Of a stretch of 63,297 nt of DNA, positions 54,842 to 63,297 are shown one piece after another. Position numbers and translations under genes: made by a program. Origin of the DNA: Nitratireductor sp. ZSWI3 (GTDB lineage: Bacteria > Pseudomonadota > Alphaproteobacteria > Rhizobiales > Rhizobiaceae); NCBI RefSeq assembly GCF_024655565.1, contig NZ_JANKOF010000018.1, positions 1-63,297 on the forward strand. The letters run 5' to 3'. Within the stretch, counting starts at the first letter, position 1; every line of letters begins with the position of its first letter. The notes beneath the pieces were generated by a model, which saw only the letters and a program-made list of their open reading frames with translations, did no database searches and was not told the origin of the DNA.

Positions 54842-55927
54842 TCAGGCGCTCCGGCGCGCTGCCAGAAGCGACGAACCGGGGAAGCGCAGCAGCATGCCGA
54901 AGAGATCGCGCGGCTCGTCGGGGTCGGCGAGAAGATCGAGATCGACATAGTGGCTGGTGCCGGCCAGCCGGTCCCGGACATAGCGCAGGGCGGAAAAGTC
55001 CTCCGTGGCGAAGCCGACGGAATCGAACAGCGTGATCTGCCGCGCATCGCGCCGCCCGCCGGCCTTGCCGGCGATCACCCGCCAGAGCTCCTCGACGGGA
55101 TGATCGGCATCGAGCTGCTGGATCTCGCCCTCGATGCGCGTCTGCGGCGGATATTCGACGAAGATGTCGGAGCGCAGCAGGATGTCGCGGTGCAATTCGG
55201 TCTTGCCGGGGCAGTCGCCGCCCACCGCGTTGATATGGACGCCGGAGCCGACCATGTTGTCGGTGAGGATGGTCGCATACTGCTTGTCGGCGGTGACTGT
55301 GGTGATGATGTCGGCTCCTTCGACCGCCTCCTGCGCGGTCGAACAGGCCGTCATGTCGAAGCCGAGGCCGGCAAGGTTGCGCAGGCACTTCTGCGTCGCC
55401 TGGCGATCGATGTCGAAGAAGCGCAGCCGGTCGATGCCGAGCAGCGCCTTGAAGGCCATCGCCTGGAATTCGGCCTGGGCGCCGTTGCCGATGATGGCCA
55501 TGCATCGCGCGCCCTCGGGCGCCAGATATTTCGCCGCCAGCGCCGAGGTGGCGGCCGTGCGCAGCGCCGTCAGGATGGTCATCTCGGAAATGAGCAGCGG
55601 GTAGCCGGTGCCGACATCGGCGTAGACGCCGAAGGCCGTCACCGTCTGCCGCCCCTCACGCGTGTTCTTCGGATGACCGTTCACATACTTGAAGCCGTAG
55701 TGCCTGCCGTCGCTGGTCGGCATCAGCTCGATCACGCCCTCGCGGCTGTGCGAGGCGACGCGCGGCGTCTTGTCGAAATCCTCCCAGCGGCGAAAATCCT
55801 CCTCGATATAGGCGGCAAGCTCCGTCAGGAACCGCTCGACGCCGATCTCCAGCACCAGTTCCATCATATGGTGGACGCTGACGAAGGGAACGAGATTCAG
55901 GTGACGGTCGGCGAGATCGGCGGTCAT
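54842..55927 (-). CDS. Ornithine cyclodeaminase
   Basis: 361 aa. Converts L-ornithine to L-proline and ammonia with bound NAD. Mu-crystallin/OCD fold: MPTSDGRHYGFKYVNGHPKN with the Lys/Asp substrate residues, the Rossmann loop IIGNGAQAEFQAMAF, GSGVHINAVGGDCPGKTELH, and a C-terminal tail. The ATG at 55927 is chosen; TTG at 55936 overlaps the arginase stop. Follows arginase in one leftward operon, giving arginine to ornithine to proline. Confidence 0.93.
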   Translation of the reverse strand: MTADLADRHLNLVPFVSVHHMMELVLEIGVERFLTELAAYIEEDFRRWEDFDKTPRVASHSREGVIELMPTSDGRHYGFKYVNGHPKNTREGRQTVTAFGVYADVGTGYPLLISEMTILTALRTAATSALAAKYLAPEGARCMAIIGNGAQAEFQAMAFKALLGIDRLRFFDIDRQATQKCLRNLAGLGFDMTACSTAQEAVEGADIITTVTADKQYATILTDNMVGSGVHINAVGGDCPGKTELHRDILLRSDIFVEYPPQTRIEGEIQQLDADHPVEELWRVIAGKAGGRRDARQITLFDSVGFATEDFSALRYVRDRLAGTSHYVDLDLLADPDEPRDLFGMLLRFPGSSLLAARRSA

Positions 55928-55932
55928 GGCGG

Positions 55933-56856
55933 TCAATGGCTCCTTGTCGGGCGATCCATGATGCGCCGGCCCATCAGGCTGGCGGTCAGGTCGACGAGCA
56001 GGATCGCGGTGCGTCCGCGCTCGTCGAGGAACGGGTTGAGTTCCACCAGGTCGAGGCTGGTGACGAGGCCGGCGTCGTGCAGCATCTCCATGGCCAGGTG
56101 AGCCTCGCGGAAGGTGGCGCCGCCCGGCACGGTGGTGCCGACCGCCGGGGCGATCGACGGATCCAGGAAATCGACGTCGAGGCTGACATGCAGCATGCCG
56201 TTCTCCGCCGCCACCCGCTCCAGGAAGGCGCGCAGAAGCGGCGCGATGCCGTGCTCGTCGATGGCGCGCATGTCGTGGATGGTGACGCCCGCCCTCATGA
56301 GCGCCTCCCGCTCGGCCGGATCGACGCTGCGCAGGCCGAGCGTGCAGATGCGGCCTGGATCGACGGGCGCCGCAAGTTTCGGGAAATAGCCCTCGAAGCC
56401 CTGCTGGCCGGCCGCATAGGCCAGCGGCACACCGTGCAGATTGCCGCTGGCGGTGGTTTCAAGTGTATGGAAATCGGGATGCGCATCGAGCCACAGGACG
56501 AACAGCGGCCGGCCTGTCTCGGCGGCGCGCCGGGCTATCCCCGAGACGGAGCCGGCCGACAGGCTGTGGTCGCCGCCGAGAAAGATCGGCATCGCGTCGG
56601 CACTGGCGGTATAGGCCGCTTCGGCGATCGCTTCCGTCCAGGCGACGATCTCCGGCAGCGCCTTGAGCGCCATGTTGCCGTGCGCCATCGGCCGCATCGC
56701 TGCCGCCGGCGTGACGGCACCCATGTCGCTCACCGTATGGCCGAGCTCGTGCAGCGCCGAGATCAGGCCGGCAGCGCGCAGGGCGCTCGGCCCCATGTCG
56801 CATCCCATGCGGCCCGCACCGTCCTGCACGCCCGCTCCGAGTATCCTGCAACGCAT
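55933..56856 (-). CDS. rocF: Arginase
   Basis: 307 aa. Hydrolyses arginine to ornithine and urea. Ureohydrolase motifs: FLGGDHSLSAG, VLWLDAHPDFHT, SGNLHGVPLAY and VSLDVDFLDPSIAPAVGT, with all Mn ligands except that the second Asp motif reads DAHPDFH where DAHADIN is common. The frame is open to 56937, but the ATG at 56856 begins the family-typical MRCRILGAGVQDGAGRMGCD. Divergent from the Lrp-type regulator. Confidence 0.93.
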   Translation of the reverse strand: MRCRILGAGVQDGAGRMGCDMGPSALRAAGLISALHELGHTVSDMGAVTPAAAMRPMAHGNMALKALPEIVAWTEAIAEAAYTASADAMPIFLGGDHSLSAGSVSGIARRAAETGRPLFVLWLDAHPDFHTLETTASGNLHGVPLAYAAGQQGFEGYFPKLAAPVDPGRICTLGLRSVDPAEREALMRAGVTIHDMRAIDEHGIAPLLRAFLERVAAENGMLHVSLDVDFLDPSIAPAVGTTVPGGATFREAHLAMEMLHDAGLVTSLDLVELNPFLDERGRTAILLVDLTASLMGRRIMDRPTRSH

Positions 56857-56980
56857 CGCCCGACCCCGTTTGTTCGATGCAGCTATTCGAGCGCAGGATG
56901 GCGGCGGAATGAACAATGCATTTTGCCATATTCGCAAATTTAATTTATCGTTTTGACATTATCCTATAGCGAAATGGACA

Positions 56981-57418
56981 ATGGATCAGCTGGACGAACG
57001 ACTCATCACCTTGCTGAGACATGACGGGCGGCGCGGCATTTCCGATCTGGCGCTCGATCTCGGCGTGTCGCGCGCGACCGTGCGCAGCCGCATGGCGCGC
57101 CTCGAGCGATCGGGCGCCATCCTCGGCTACACGGTGATCCTGCGCGCCGATGCGGTGGACGCGCCGGTGCGCGGCATCATGATGGTGGAAATCGAGGGAC
57201 GGGTGGCCGATCGGGTCGTCCATGCGCTGAGCGGCTTTGCCGAAGTGTCGGCGATCCACACCACCAACGGACGCTGGGACATCATCGTCGAGCTCGCGGC
57301 GGCAACGCTGACGGATCTCGATGCGGTGCTGCGCCGCATCCGGCTGATCCCCGGCATCATGGCGAGCGAGACCAGCCTGCTGCTCGCCACCCCGCACAGC
57401 ACGAGGGCGCGGCTTTGA
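56981..57418 (+). CDS. Lrp/AsnC-family regulator
   Basis: 145 aa. N-terminal AsnC helix-turn-helix (LDERLITLLRHDGRRGISDLALDLGVSRATVRSRMARLE, about 3-45) and C-terminal RAM ligand domain (about 65-140; VRGIMMVEIEGR, GRWDIIVELAAATL). Divergent from arginase with a 124-bp gap; probably an arginine- or ornithine-responsive activator of the rocF-OCD operon. Confidence 0.88.
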   Translation: MDQLDERLITLLRHDGRRGISDLALDLGVSRATVRSRMARLERSGAILGYTVILRADAVDAPVRGIMMVEIEGRVADRVVHALSGFAEVSAIHTTNGRWDIIVELAAATLTDLDAVLRRIRLIPGIMASETSLLLATPHSTRARL

Positions 57419-57477
57419 ACCGCGCCCCCTGAATGTGAAGGCCGCACGTCCGGGGGACGAGCGGTGTTGTGCGAAAA

Positions 57478-58926
57478 TCAGACCGACTGCGAGACGAACT
57501 TGGTGACGAGGTAAGCCTCGATCGCCTCGGAACCGCCTTCCGTGCCATGGCCGGAATCCTTGATGCCGCCGAACGGCACTTCCGGCAGCGCCAGACCGTT
57601 GTGGTTGATCGTCGTCATGCCGGCCTCGATGCGCAGGCCGAGCTGCTGCGCCGTGTCGGCCGAACCGGTGAAGGCATAGCTCGCCAGGCCGAAGGGCAGC
57701 CGGTTCGATTCCGCGATCACCTCGTCCAGCGTCGAGAAGCGGTTGAACACCGCCACGGGACCGAAAGGTTCCTCATTCATGATGCGCGCCGTCTTCGGCA
57801 CGTTGGAGATCACGGTCGGCTCAAAGAAATTGCCCTTGTTGCCGATGCGGCGTCCGCCGGTCTTGAGGTCGGCGCCGGCCGCCACGGCATCGGCGATCAG
57901 TTCCTCCAGCGCGCTGACGCGACGCTCGTTGGCGAGGGGGCCCATCTGCGTGCCCTCTTCGAGGCCGTTGCCGACCTTGATGCTCTGTGCCGCCGCGGTG
58001 AACGCATCGAGGAATTCGTCATGCACGCCGTCCTGGATCAGGAAGCGGGTCGGCGAAACGCAGACCTGGCCGGCATTGCGGAACTTCGACGCGGCCAGCA
58101 CCTTCACGGCCTTGCCGACATCCGCATCGTCGAACACGATCGCCGGAGCATGGCCGCCCAGCTCCATGGTAGCGCGCTTCATATGCTGGCCCGCCAGCGC
58201 GGACAGATGCTTGCCGACCGGCGTCGAACCCGTGAAGGAGATCTTGCGGATCACCGGATGCGCAATGAGGTATTCCGAAATCTCGGCCGGCACGCCATAG
58301 ACCAGGTTGACGACGCCTGCCGGGACGCCGGCATCCACGAAGGCGCGGATCAGCTCGGCGGGAGACGCAGGCGTCTCTTCCGGCGCCTTGACGATGATCG
58401 AGCAGCCGGCCGCCAGCGCGCCCGAGAGCTTGCGCACCACCTGGTTGATTGGGAAGTTCCAGGGCGTGAAGGCGGCGACCGGACCGACCGGCAGCTTGAT
58501 CGCCATCTGCATGACGCCGGGCACACGGGCCGGGATGATCTGGCCATAGGTGCGGCGCGCCTCTTCGGCGAACCAGTCGATGATATCGGCCGCCGCCATG
58601 GTTTCCACCTTGGCCTCCGCCACCGGCTTGCCCTGCTCGCGCGTCATGATGCCGGCGATGGCGTCGGCCCGTTCGCGCAGGAGATTGGCCGCCTTGCGCA
58701 TGATCTTGGACCGCTCATAGGCCGAGGTGCCGCTCCACACCTTGAAGCCCTTGTCGACGGCGGCGAGGGCCGCGTCGAGATCCTGCCGCGTCGCATGGGC
58801 GACCACGCCGATCTTGTCGCCCGTCGCCGGGTCGACCACATCGATCGACTTGCCTTCGACGCCATCGCGCCATGCGCCGTCGATCAAGAGCTTGGTGGAT
58901 GGATAGCTGCCGCTCATGCTGGTCAC
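57478..58926 (-). CDS. gabD: NAD(P)+ succinate-semialdehyde dehydrogenase type ALDH
   Basis: 482 aa. Oxidises succinate semialdehyde to succinate, the end of polyamine and GABA use. [38 protein letters not shown] and the nucleophile in [15 protein letters not shown] are GabD-typical. GTG at 58926 has GAGGAG seven bases upstream; ATG at 58917 is 16 bases from it. The open frame further upstream, to 59094, is not family-like. Could also act on glutarate semialdehyde. Confidence 0.88.
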   Translation of the reverse strand: MTSMSGSYPSTKLLIDGAWRDGVEGKSIDVVDPATGDKIGVVAHATRQDLDAALAAVDKGFKVWSGTSAYERSKIMRKAANLLRERADAIAGIMTREQGKPVAEAKVETMAAADIIDWFAEEARRTYGQIIPARVPGVMQMAIKLPVGPVAAFTPWNFPINQVVRKLSGALAAGCSIIVKAPEETPASPAELIRAFVDAGVPAGVVNLVYGVPAEISEYLIAHPVIRKISFTGSTPVGKHLSALAGQHMKRATMELGGHAPAIVFDDADVGKAVKVLAASKFRNAGQVCVSPTRFLIQDGVHDEFLDAFTAAAQSIKVGNGLEEGTQMGPLANERRVSALEELIADAVAAGADLKTGGRRIGNKGNFFEPTVISNVPKTARIMNEEPFGPVAVFNRFSTLDEVIAESNRLPFGLASYAFTGSADTAQQLGLRIEAGMTTINHNGLALPEVPFGGIKDSGHGTEGGSEAIEAYLVTKFVSQSV

Positions 58927-59077
58927 GGTTGGACTCCTCTCACTATGGCTTGGAAGCAATTTGACCTGGATGTCGGTCGCTGAGCCGCGACCCGCGTGGC
59001 AAGGAGGTAGGCCGCTCCGGCGAGTTGCGCAAGCCCGCAACGGCAAACGGAGCGCATATAATAGTTTCAATTTTTCG

Positions 59078-59095
59078 ATTGCATTTTTTTGCAAT
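59078..59095. promoter_or_regulatory. Candidate BigR operator
   Basis: ATTGCA and TGCAAT arms around six T in the AT-rich core of the gap between the divergent gabD and ArsR-type genes. ATATAAT-like box at 59057-59062. BigR-type repressors bind AT-rich dyads at their own promoter. Confidence 0.55.
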
Positions 59096-59183
59096 TATCT
59101 GTTTGATCCTTCCGGATGAACTGCGAAGACGCCATGCCGAGAACAGCTCGCCCGCCTGTGTTCCTGTCAGCGGGGCAAAACCG

Positions 59184-59531
59184 ATGAACCGTATGCTCTC
59201 CTGTGAAGCCGCCGGCATGAAGGATCATGTCGACGAGGCTTCCGGATTCCTGAAGAAGCTCTCGAATCCGGATCGGCTGCTCATCTGCTGCGCCCTGTCG
59301 GACGGCGAGTGCTCGGTGGGCCGCCTCGAGGAGTTGCTGGACATCCGCCAGCCCGGCCTGTCGCAGCAGATCGGCGCCCTCAGGGAGGCCGGGCTGATCG
59401 CCGGACGCAAGGAGGGCAAGCAGGTCTTCTACAGGCTGGCCGACCCGCGCATCCGCCTGTTCATCTCGACCATGCATCGGCTGTTCTGCGGGCAGGATGC
59501 AACGCCGGCATCAGCCGCGATCGACGCATGA
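59184..59531 (+). CDS. BigR-like ArsR-family repressor (sulfide/persulfide sensor)
   Basis: 115 aa, ATG at 59184. ArsR winged helix: LKKLSNPDRLLICCALSDGE, RQPGLSQQIGALREAGLIAGRKEGKQVFYRLAD. Cysteines at LICCALSDGEC and near the C terminus in MHRLFCG match the redox pair by which BigR/SqrR-type sensors detect persulfide. Directly upstream of a Blh/ETHE1-type dioxygenase, its usual target. The 257-bp gap before it holds a dyad. Confidence 0.85.
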   Translation: MNRMLSCEAAGMKDHVDEASGFLKKLSNPDRLLICCALSDGECSVGRLEELLDIRQPGLSQQIGALREAGLIAGRKEGKQVFYRLADPRIRLFISTMHRLFCGQDATPASAAIDA

Positions 59532-59628
59532 TCCCATGTCCTTCGCGTATCCGCACAAATCAGGCCGACCATTGCGGCCATATTCATAGGTCCTGACCCT
59601 AATTTCGATACCAGTTCCGGAGACCAGA

Positions 59629-60525
59629 ATGTCCGACCCGCTTCCGTTCACCCCCGATCTCGCGGTCAAGCCCGAAGTCGTGGCGTTCTTCGACGAGCCG
59701 ACCAACACGATCAGCTACATCGTCCGCGATCCCGCTTCGAAAGCCTGCGCGGTGATCGATTCCGTGATGGACATCGACTACGCGGCCGGCCGGATCACGC
59801 ATGAGGGAGCGGAGCGGATCATTGCCCACATCCGCCGCGAGGGCTGGGAGCTCGAGTGGCTGATCGAGACCCATGTGCACGCCGACCACCTGTCGGGGGC
59901 GCCCTACATCCAGCAGACGCTGGGCGGCAAGCTGGGCATCGGCGAGAACATCACCATCGTCCAGGAAACGTTCGGCAAGGTCTTCAACGAGGGAACCGAG
60001 TTCCAGCGCGACGGGTCGCAATTCGACCGGCTGTTCAGGGATGGCGACAGCTACCGGATCGGCGCGATGACGGCGCATGTGATGCACACGCCGGGGCACA
60101 CGCCGGCCTGCATGACCCATATGATCGGCGATGCGGCCTTCGTCGGCGACACGCTCTTCATGCCCGACGGCGGCTCGGCACGCGCCGACTTTCCCGGCGG
60201 CGACGCCCGCACCCTCTACCGCTCGATCCAGCGCGTGCTTTCGCTGCCAGGCGAGACGCGGCTCTTCATGTGCCACGACTACGGTCCGAACGGGCGCGAG
60301 ATCCGCTGGGAGACCACCGTCGCGGAAGAGAAGGAGCACAACATCCATGTCGGCGGCGGCGTCAGCGAGGACGAGTTCGTGACGATGCGCGAGGAGCGTG
60401 ACGCGACCTTGTCGATGCCGAAGCTGATCATCCCCTCGCTGCAGGTCAACATGCGGGCCGGCAAGCTGCCGCCCAAGGACGCGGACGGCCGGACCTTCCT
60501 CAAGGTGCCCGTCAACACCCTGTGA
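59629..60525 (+). CDS. blh: Metallo-beta-lactamase-fold persulfide dioxygenase (Blh/ETHE1 type)
   Basis: 298 aa. Non-haem iron enzyme that oxidises glutathione persulfide. THVHADHLSGA (iron/zinc ligands), HTPGHTPACMTHM, VGDTLFMPDGGSARADFPGG and LFMCHDYGPNGR are all in place. The extended C-terminal part after about 230 is typical of Blh proteins. Follows the BigR-like repressor by 97 bp and precedes a SulP permease, so the set detoxifies sulfide and exports or exchanges sulfate/sulfite. Confidence 0.92.
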   Translation: MSDPLPFTPDLAVKPEVVAFFDEPTNTISYIVRDPASKACAVIDSVMDIDYAAGRITHEGAERIIAHIRREGWELEWLIETHVHADHLSGAPYIQQTLGGKLGIGENITIVQETFGKVFNEGTEFQRDGSQFDRLFRDGDSYRIGAMTAHVMHTPGHTPACMTHMIGDAAFVGDTLFMPDGGSARADFPGGDARTLYRSIQRVLSLPGETRLFMCHDYGPNGREIRWETTVAEEKEHNIHVGGGVSEDEFVTMREERDATLSMPKLIIPSLQVNMRAGKLPPKDADGRTFLKVPVNTL

Positions 60526-60550
60526 ACCGAACAGCACAAGCAGGGTCGCC

Positions 60551-62341
60551 ATGACCGGCATCGCCAGACACCTTCCCATCCTCGAATGGGGCCGGCACTA
60601 CGACCGTGCCGTGCTCGCCAGCGACCTGGTGGCGGCGGTGATTGTGACCATCATGCTGATCCCGCAATCGCTGGCCTATGCGATGCTGGCCGGCCTGCCC
60701 CCGCAGATCGGGCTCTACGCATCGATCCTGCCCCTGGTGGCCTACGGCCTGTTCGGCACCAGCCGCACGCTGGCGGTCGGCCCCGTCGCCGTTGTCTCCC
60801 TGATGACGGCCTCCGCCGTCGGCCAGATCGCGGCCCAGGGCACCGCAGACTATCTGACGGCCGCCATCGTTCTGGCGCTCCTGTCCGGCCTCATGCTGAC
60901 GCTGATGGGTGTCTTCAGGCTCGGCTTTCTCGCCAACTTCCTCAGCCATCCGGTGATCTCAGGCTTCATCACCGCATCGGCGCTGCTGATCGCCTCCAGC
61001 CAGCTCAAGCATATTCTCGGCGTTTCGGTGCAGGGCGACACGCTGCCGGAGATCCTGAGCGGACTCGTCGGCAGCGCCGGAAAAGCCAATCCCATCACGG
61101 CCGCTATCGGCCTCGGGGCGATCCTCTTCCTCTACGTCGCCCGCACGCGGATGAAACGGGCGCTGACCGGCATCGGTCTTGCGGCACGTCCGGCCGACAT
61201 CCTCACCAAGGCCGCTCCGATACTGGCGGTCGCCGTTACGGTGTTCCTGGCGAATGCGTTCGATCTCGGCGCACGTGGCGTGAAGCTCGTCGGCGACATT
61301 CCGCGCGGCCTGCCGGTGCCCGGCCTGCCCACCGTCTCTCTGGAGCTGATCGCGACGCTGGCGATGCCGGCTTTCCTGATCAGCGTCATCGGCTTCGTCG
61401 AGTCCGTTTCCGTGGCGCAGACGCTCGCTTCGAAGCGCCGTCAGCGGATCGTGCCCGACCAGGAACTGATCGGCCTCGGCGCAGCCAACATCGCCTCCGG
61501 CCTGTCATCGGGCTATCCCGTCACCGGCGGCCTCGCCCGCTCGGTGGTGAATTTCGACGCCGGCGCGCAAACGCCGGCCGCCGGCATGTTCACGGCGGTG
61601 GGCATCGCGCTGGCAACCCTGTTCCTGACCCCGCTCCTGATGGACCTGCCGCAGGCGACGCTTGCCGCGACGGTGATCGTCGCGGTGCTGTCGCTGGTGG
61701 ATTTCAAGGCGATCCGGCGCATCCACGACTACTCCCGGGCCGATTTCGCCGCCATGGTGGCGACGGTTCTCGTCACCCTCCTCTGGGGCGTCGAGCCCGG
61801 CGTCGTCTCCGGCGTCCTCCTGTCGCTCGCCCTCTTCCTCTACCGCACCAGCAAGCCGCATATGGCCGTGGTGGGGCAGGTTCCCGGCACCGAGCATTTC
61901 CGCAACATCGACCGCCACGACGTCATCACCGACCCGGCGATCCTGTCGGTTCGCGTCGATGAGAGCCTCTATTTCGCCAACAGCCGTTATCTGGAGGACC
62001 GCATCGCCAAGCTGGTGGCCGACTGCCCCAACCTCAAGCATGTCGTCCTGATGTGCCCGGCCGTCAACGCCATCGACGCCAGTGCGCTGGAAAGCCTGGA
62101 GGAGATCAACCACCGTCTGAAGGATGCCGGCATCACGTTTCACCTGAGCGAGATCAAGGGGCCCGTGATGGACCGGCTGAGGAAGACGGACTTCCTGGAC
62201 CAGCTCACGGGCAGGGTCTTCCTCAGCCAGTTCGAAGCGGTCTCGGCGCTTCGCAATCGGAACGACGCCGGGCATACGCAGCCCACGCAGCGCACCGATG
62301 CGGGCAAGATGCCGCTCGATCCGAGCCCCTCGCTTCCGTAA
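60551..62341 (+). CDS. SulP-family sulfate permease with STAS domain
   Basis: 596 aa. N-terminal transporter core of ten or more helices (LVAAVIVTIMLIPQSLAYAMLAGLPPQIGLYASILP, GFVESVSVAQTLAS) and a C-terminal STAS domain (about 440-560) with NAIDASALESLEEI. Exchanges sulfate or another anion, or bicarbonate. 25 bases after the dioxygenase, so probably moves the sulfite/sulfate made from persulfide. Confidence 0.92.
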   Translation: MTGIARHLPILEWGRHYDRAVLASDLVAAVIVTIMLIPQSLAYAMLAGLPPQIGLYASILPLVAYGLFGTSRTLAVGPVAVVSLMTASAVGQIAAQGTADYLTAAIVLALLSGLMLTLMGVFRLGFLANFLSHPVISGFITASALLIASSQLKHILGVSVQGDTLPEILSGLVGSAGKANPITAAIGLGAILFLYVARTRMKRALTGIGLAARPADILTKAAPILAVAVTVFLANAFDLGARGVKLVGDIPRGLPVPGLPTVSLELIATLAMPAFLISVIGFVESVSVAQTLASKRRQRIVPDQELIGLGAANIASGLSSGYPVTGGLARSVVNFDAGAQTPAAGMFTAVGIALATLFLTPLLMDLPQATLAATVIVAVLSLVDFKAIRRIHDYSRADFAAMVATVLVTLLWGVEPGVVSGVLLSLALFLYRTSKPHMAVVGQVPGTEHFRNIDRHDVITDPAILSVRVDESLYFANSRYLEDRIAKLVADCPNLKHVVLMCPAVNAIDASALESLEEINHRLKDAGITFHLSEIKGPVMDRLRKTDFLDQLTGRVFLSQFEAVSALRNRNDAGHTQPTQRTDAGKMPLDPSPSLP

Positions 62342-62426
62342 GCCAGGCGAGCAACCGGCCGCTTCCCGCCCTCCGGCGCCGCGACAAATCGGCCGGTTGA
62401 CGCCCGTTGCGGCGCGCATACATAAG

Positions 62427-62450
62427 TTTCAGAAATTTCTGAAATTTCAG
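62427..62450. promoter_or_regulatory. Operator-like palindrome before the GbsR/MarR gene
   Basis: TTTCAGAAATTTCTGAAA is a perfect 18-bp palindrome (62427-62444), and a third half-site TTTCAG follows at 62445-62450. It ends 15 bases before the ATG at 62465, an autoregulatory position. Confidence 0.7.
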
Positions 62451-62464
62451 ACAAAGCCGCAATC

Positions 62465-63037
62465 ATGAACCTGCCACCGCTGATTCAATCCTTCGTCCTC
62501 CATTTCGGCGAAATGGGGAGCCGCTGGGGCATCAACCGCACCGTCGGCCAGATCTACGCCCTGCTCTATGCCTCCTCGGGGCCGCTCTGCGCCGACGACA
62601 TCGTCGAGGCGCTGGCCATCTCCCGATCCAACGTGTCCATGAGCCTGCGCGAACTGCAGGCCTGGAACCTGGTGATCTTGCGGCATATTCCAGGAGACCG
62701 GCGGGATTTCTTCACCACGCCTGATGATGTCTGGCAGATTCTGAGAACTCTTGCGGAAGAGCGGAAGAAACGCGAAGTTGATCCCACACTTTCTGTGCTG
62801 CGAGAGCTCCTGATGCAGAAGCCTGGAAACGAGCAGGAACGTTACGCGCAATCCCGGCTGGCCGAGATGAACGCGCTGATCGAGCAGTTGACCAACTGGT
62901 ACGACGACGTGAAGCGGCTCGACACGGAAAGGCTGGCGACGCTGTTGAGCCTCGGCGCGAAGGTGACCAAGCTGCTCGACGCCAAGGACCGCATCGTCTC
63001 CATCGGCCGCAAACGCACGGAGCCCGGCAAGCCATGA
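62465..63037 (+). CDS. GbsR/MarR-family transcriptional regulator
   Basis: 190 aa. GbsR-type winged helix (about 25-90: GQIYALLYASSGPLCADDIVEALAISRSNVSMSLRELQAWNLV) with a helical C-terminal dimerisation part. Its stop overlaps the ATG of the next gene (ATGA). In several alphaproteobacteria this regulator precedes the cydDCAB operon. Confidence 0.88.
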   Translation: MNLPPLIQSFVLHFGEMGSRWGINRTVGQIYALLYASSGPLCADDIVEALAISRSNVSMSLRELQAWNLVILRHIPGDRRDFFTTPDDVWQILRTLAEERKKREVDPTLSVLRELLMQKPGNEQERYAQSRLAEMNALIEQLTNWYDDVKRLDTERLATLLSLGAKVTKLLDAKDRIVSIGRKRTEPGKP

Positions 63038-63297
63038 CGCTCGAGGCTGCCATCGGAAGGCACCGGGCACGCACCGCCGGCCTGCCGGCTGTCGGCAAGA
63101 CTTCGGCCAGCAAACCGATGGCGCGGATCGGCGCCCTCCCCGTGGCGTTGCAATCGGCCGCGTCCCTCATGTGGATCCCCCAGGCGGCGCTTCTGGCGCT
63201 GGCGGTCGGCGGCATCGCCGCCGGCGAAGGCGCCGCGGCGGCCATTGCGCCCGCCCTCGGCATCCTGCTGATCGGTGCGGCACGGGCGATGGCCGAG
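63034..63297 (+). CDS. Probable CydD, N-terminal fragment (runs off the window)
   Basis: 88 codons visible (MTLEAAIGRHRARTAGLPAV...). Two hydrophobic segments at about 40-65 and 70-88 (LMWIPQAALLALAVGGIA, AAIAPALGILLIGAARAM) fit the first helices of the CydD half-transporter, which exports glutathione/cysteine for cytochrome bd assembly. Identification leans on the preceding GbsR regulator and on recollection of rhizobial CydD starts; no ATPase part is in view. Confidence 0.5.
   Translation, partial: MTLEAAIGRHRARTAGLPAVGKTSASKPMARIGALPVALQSAASLMWIPQAALLALAVGGIAAGEGAAAAIAPALGILLIGAARAMAE

Noticed and set aside
58927-59094. Upstream extension of the succinate-semialdehyde dehydrogenase gene
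   Set aside because: Residues do not resemble the family, and a GAGGAG site fixes the GTG at 58926.

Overview
The window is GC-rich, densely packed DNA from an alphaproteobacterium, most likely a Rhizobiales (Hyphomicrobiales) species of the Rhizobiaceae/Phyllobacteriaceae type. The evidence is the high-GC codon use, runs of ATGA-overlapping operons, many ABC and TRAP uptake systems, a pcaIJF operon with an IclR regulator, and intergenic mosaic palindromes that look like the RIME-type repeats of rhizobia. I see no rRNA, tRNA, CRISPR array, transposase or phage gene. The gene content is peripheral catabolism, each block with its own local regulator.

Layout. 1-8685: purine breakdown. Transcribed leftward: uraH, xdhA, xdhB and (after a palindromic repeat) xdhC, cut by the window edge. 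Transcribed rightward: a puuE-uraD fusion, allE, allA and a deaminase. Together they cover xanthine to urate and 5-hydroxyisourate to ureidoglycolate; urate oxidase and allantoate amidohydrolase are not in view. 8944-12656: pcaI-pcaJ-pcaF (end of the beta-ketoadipate pathway) with divergent pcaR. 12686-16762: a small unknown protein, an orphan LysR regulator, a gene-poor AT-rich stretch and a Zn/Cd-type P-ATPase behind a MerR-type promoter. 16809-27437: amino-sugar block with nagA, a GntR regulator, an N-acetylglucosamine-type kinase, and a divergent ABC importer with two near-identical tandem binding proteins, an Idh/MocA oxidoreductase and an FCD-type GntR regulator. 27559-29389: ada and a PEP-mutase/isocitrate-lyase family gene.

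29410-38154: an RpiR regulator divergent from a seven-gene operon: N-formylglutamate-amidohydrolase family enzyme, three TRAP transporter genes, a glutamine-synthetase-like ligase, an aldehyde dehydrogenase and an iron alcohol dehydrogenase. I read this as a candidate gamma-glutamylation pathway for an amino alcohol or related amine, and it is the best candidate here for an undescribed system. 38321-42055: a Pat-type protein acetyltransferase and a TauE/SafE permease. 42284-45316: an AcoR-like regulator without an AAA+ domain, an aldehyde dehydrogenase and a DUF779 protein. 45307-51979: an XRE-cupin (PuuR-like) regulator, a polyamine-type aminotransferase and a PotFGHI-type ABC importer.

52571-53895: an acyl carrier protein followed directly by a divergent NAD-synthetase-family enzyme, a two-gene unit of unclear function. 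53889-58926: an IclR regulator, arginase and ornithine cyclodeaminase with a divergent Lrp-type regulator, and a succinate-semialdehyde dehydrogenase. 59184-62341: sulfide/persulfide handling (BigR-like repressor, Blh/ETHE1-type dioxygenase, SulP transporter). 62465-63297: a GbsR/MarR regulator and the start of a probable cydD. Polyamine uptake and transamination, arginase/ornithine use and succinate-semialdehyde oxidation could form one nitrogen-scavenging theme across the right half; purine and amino-sugar breakdown give the same theme on the left.
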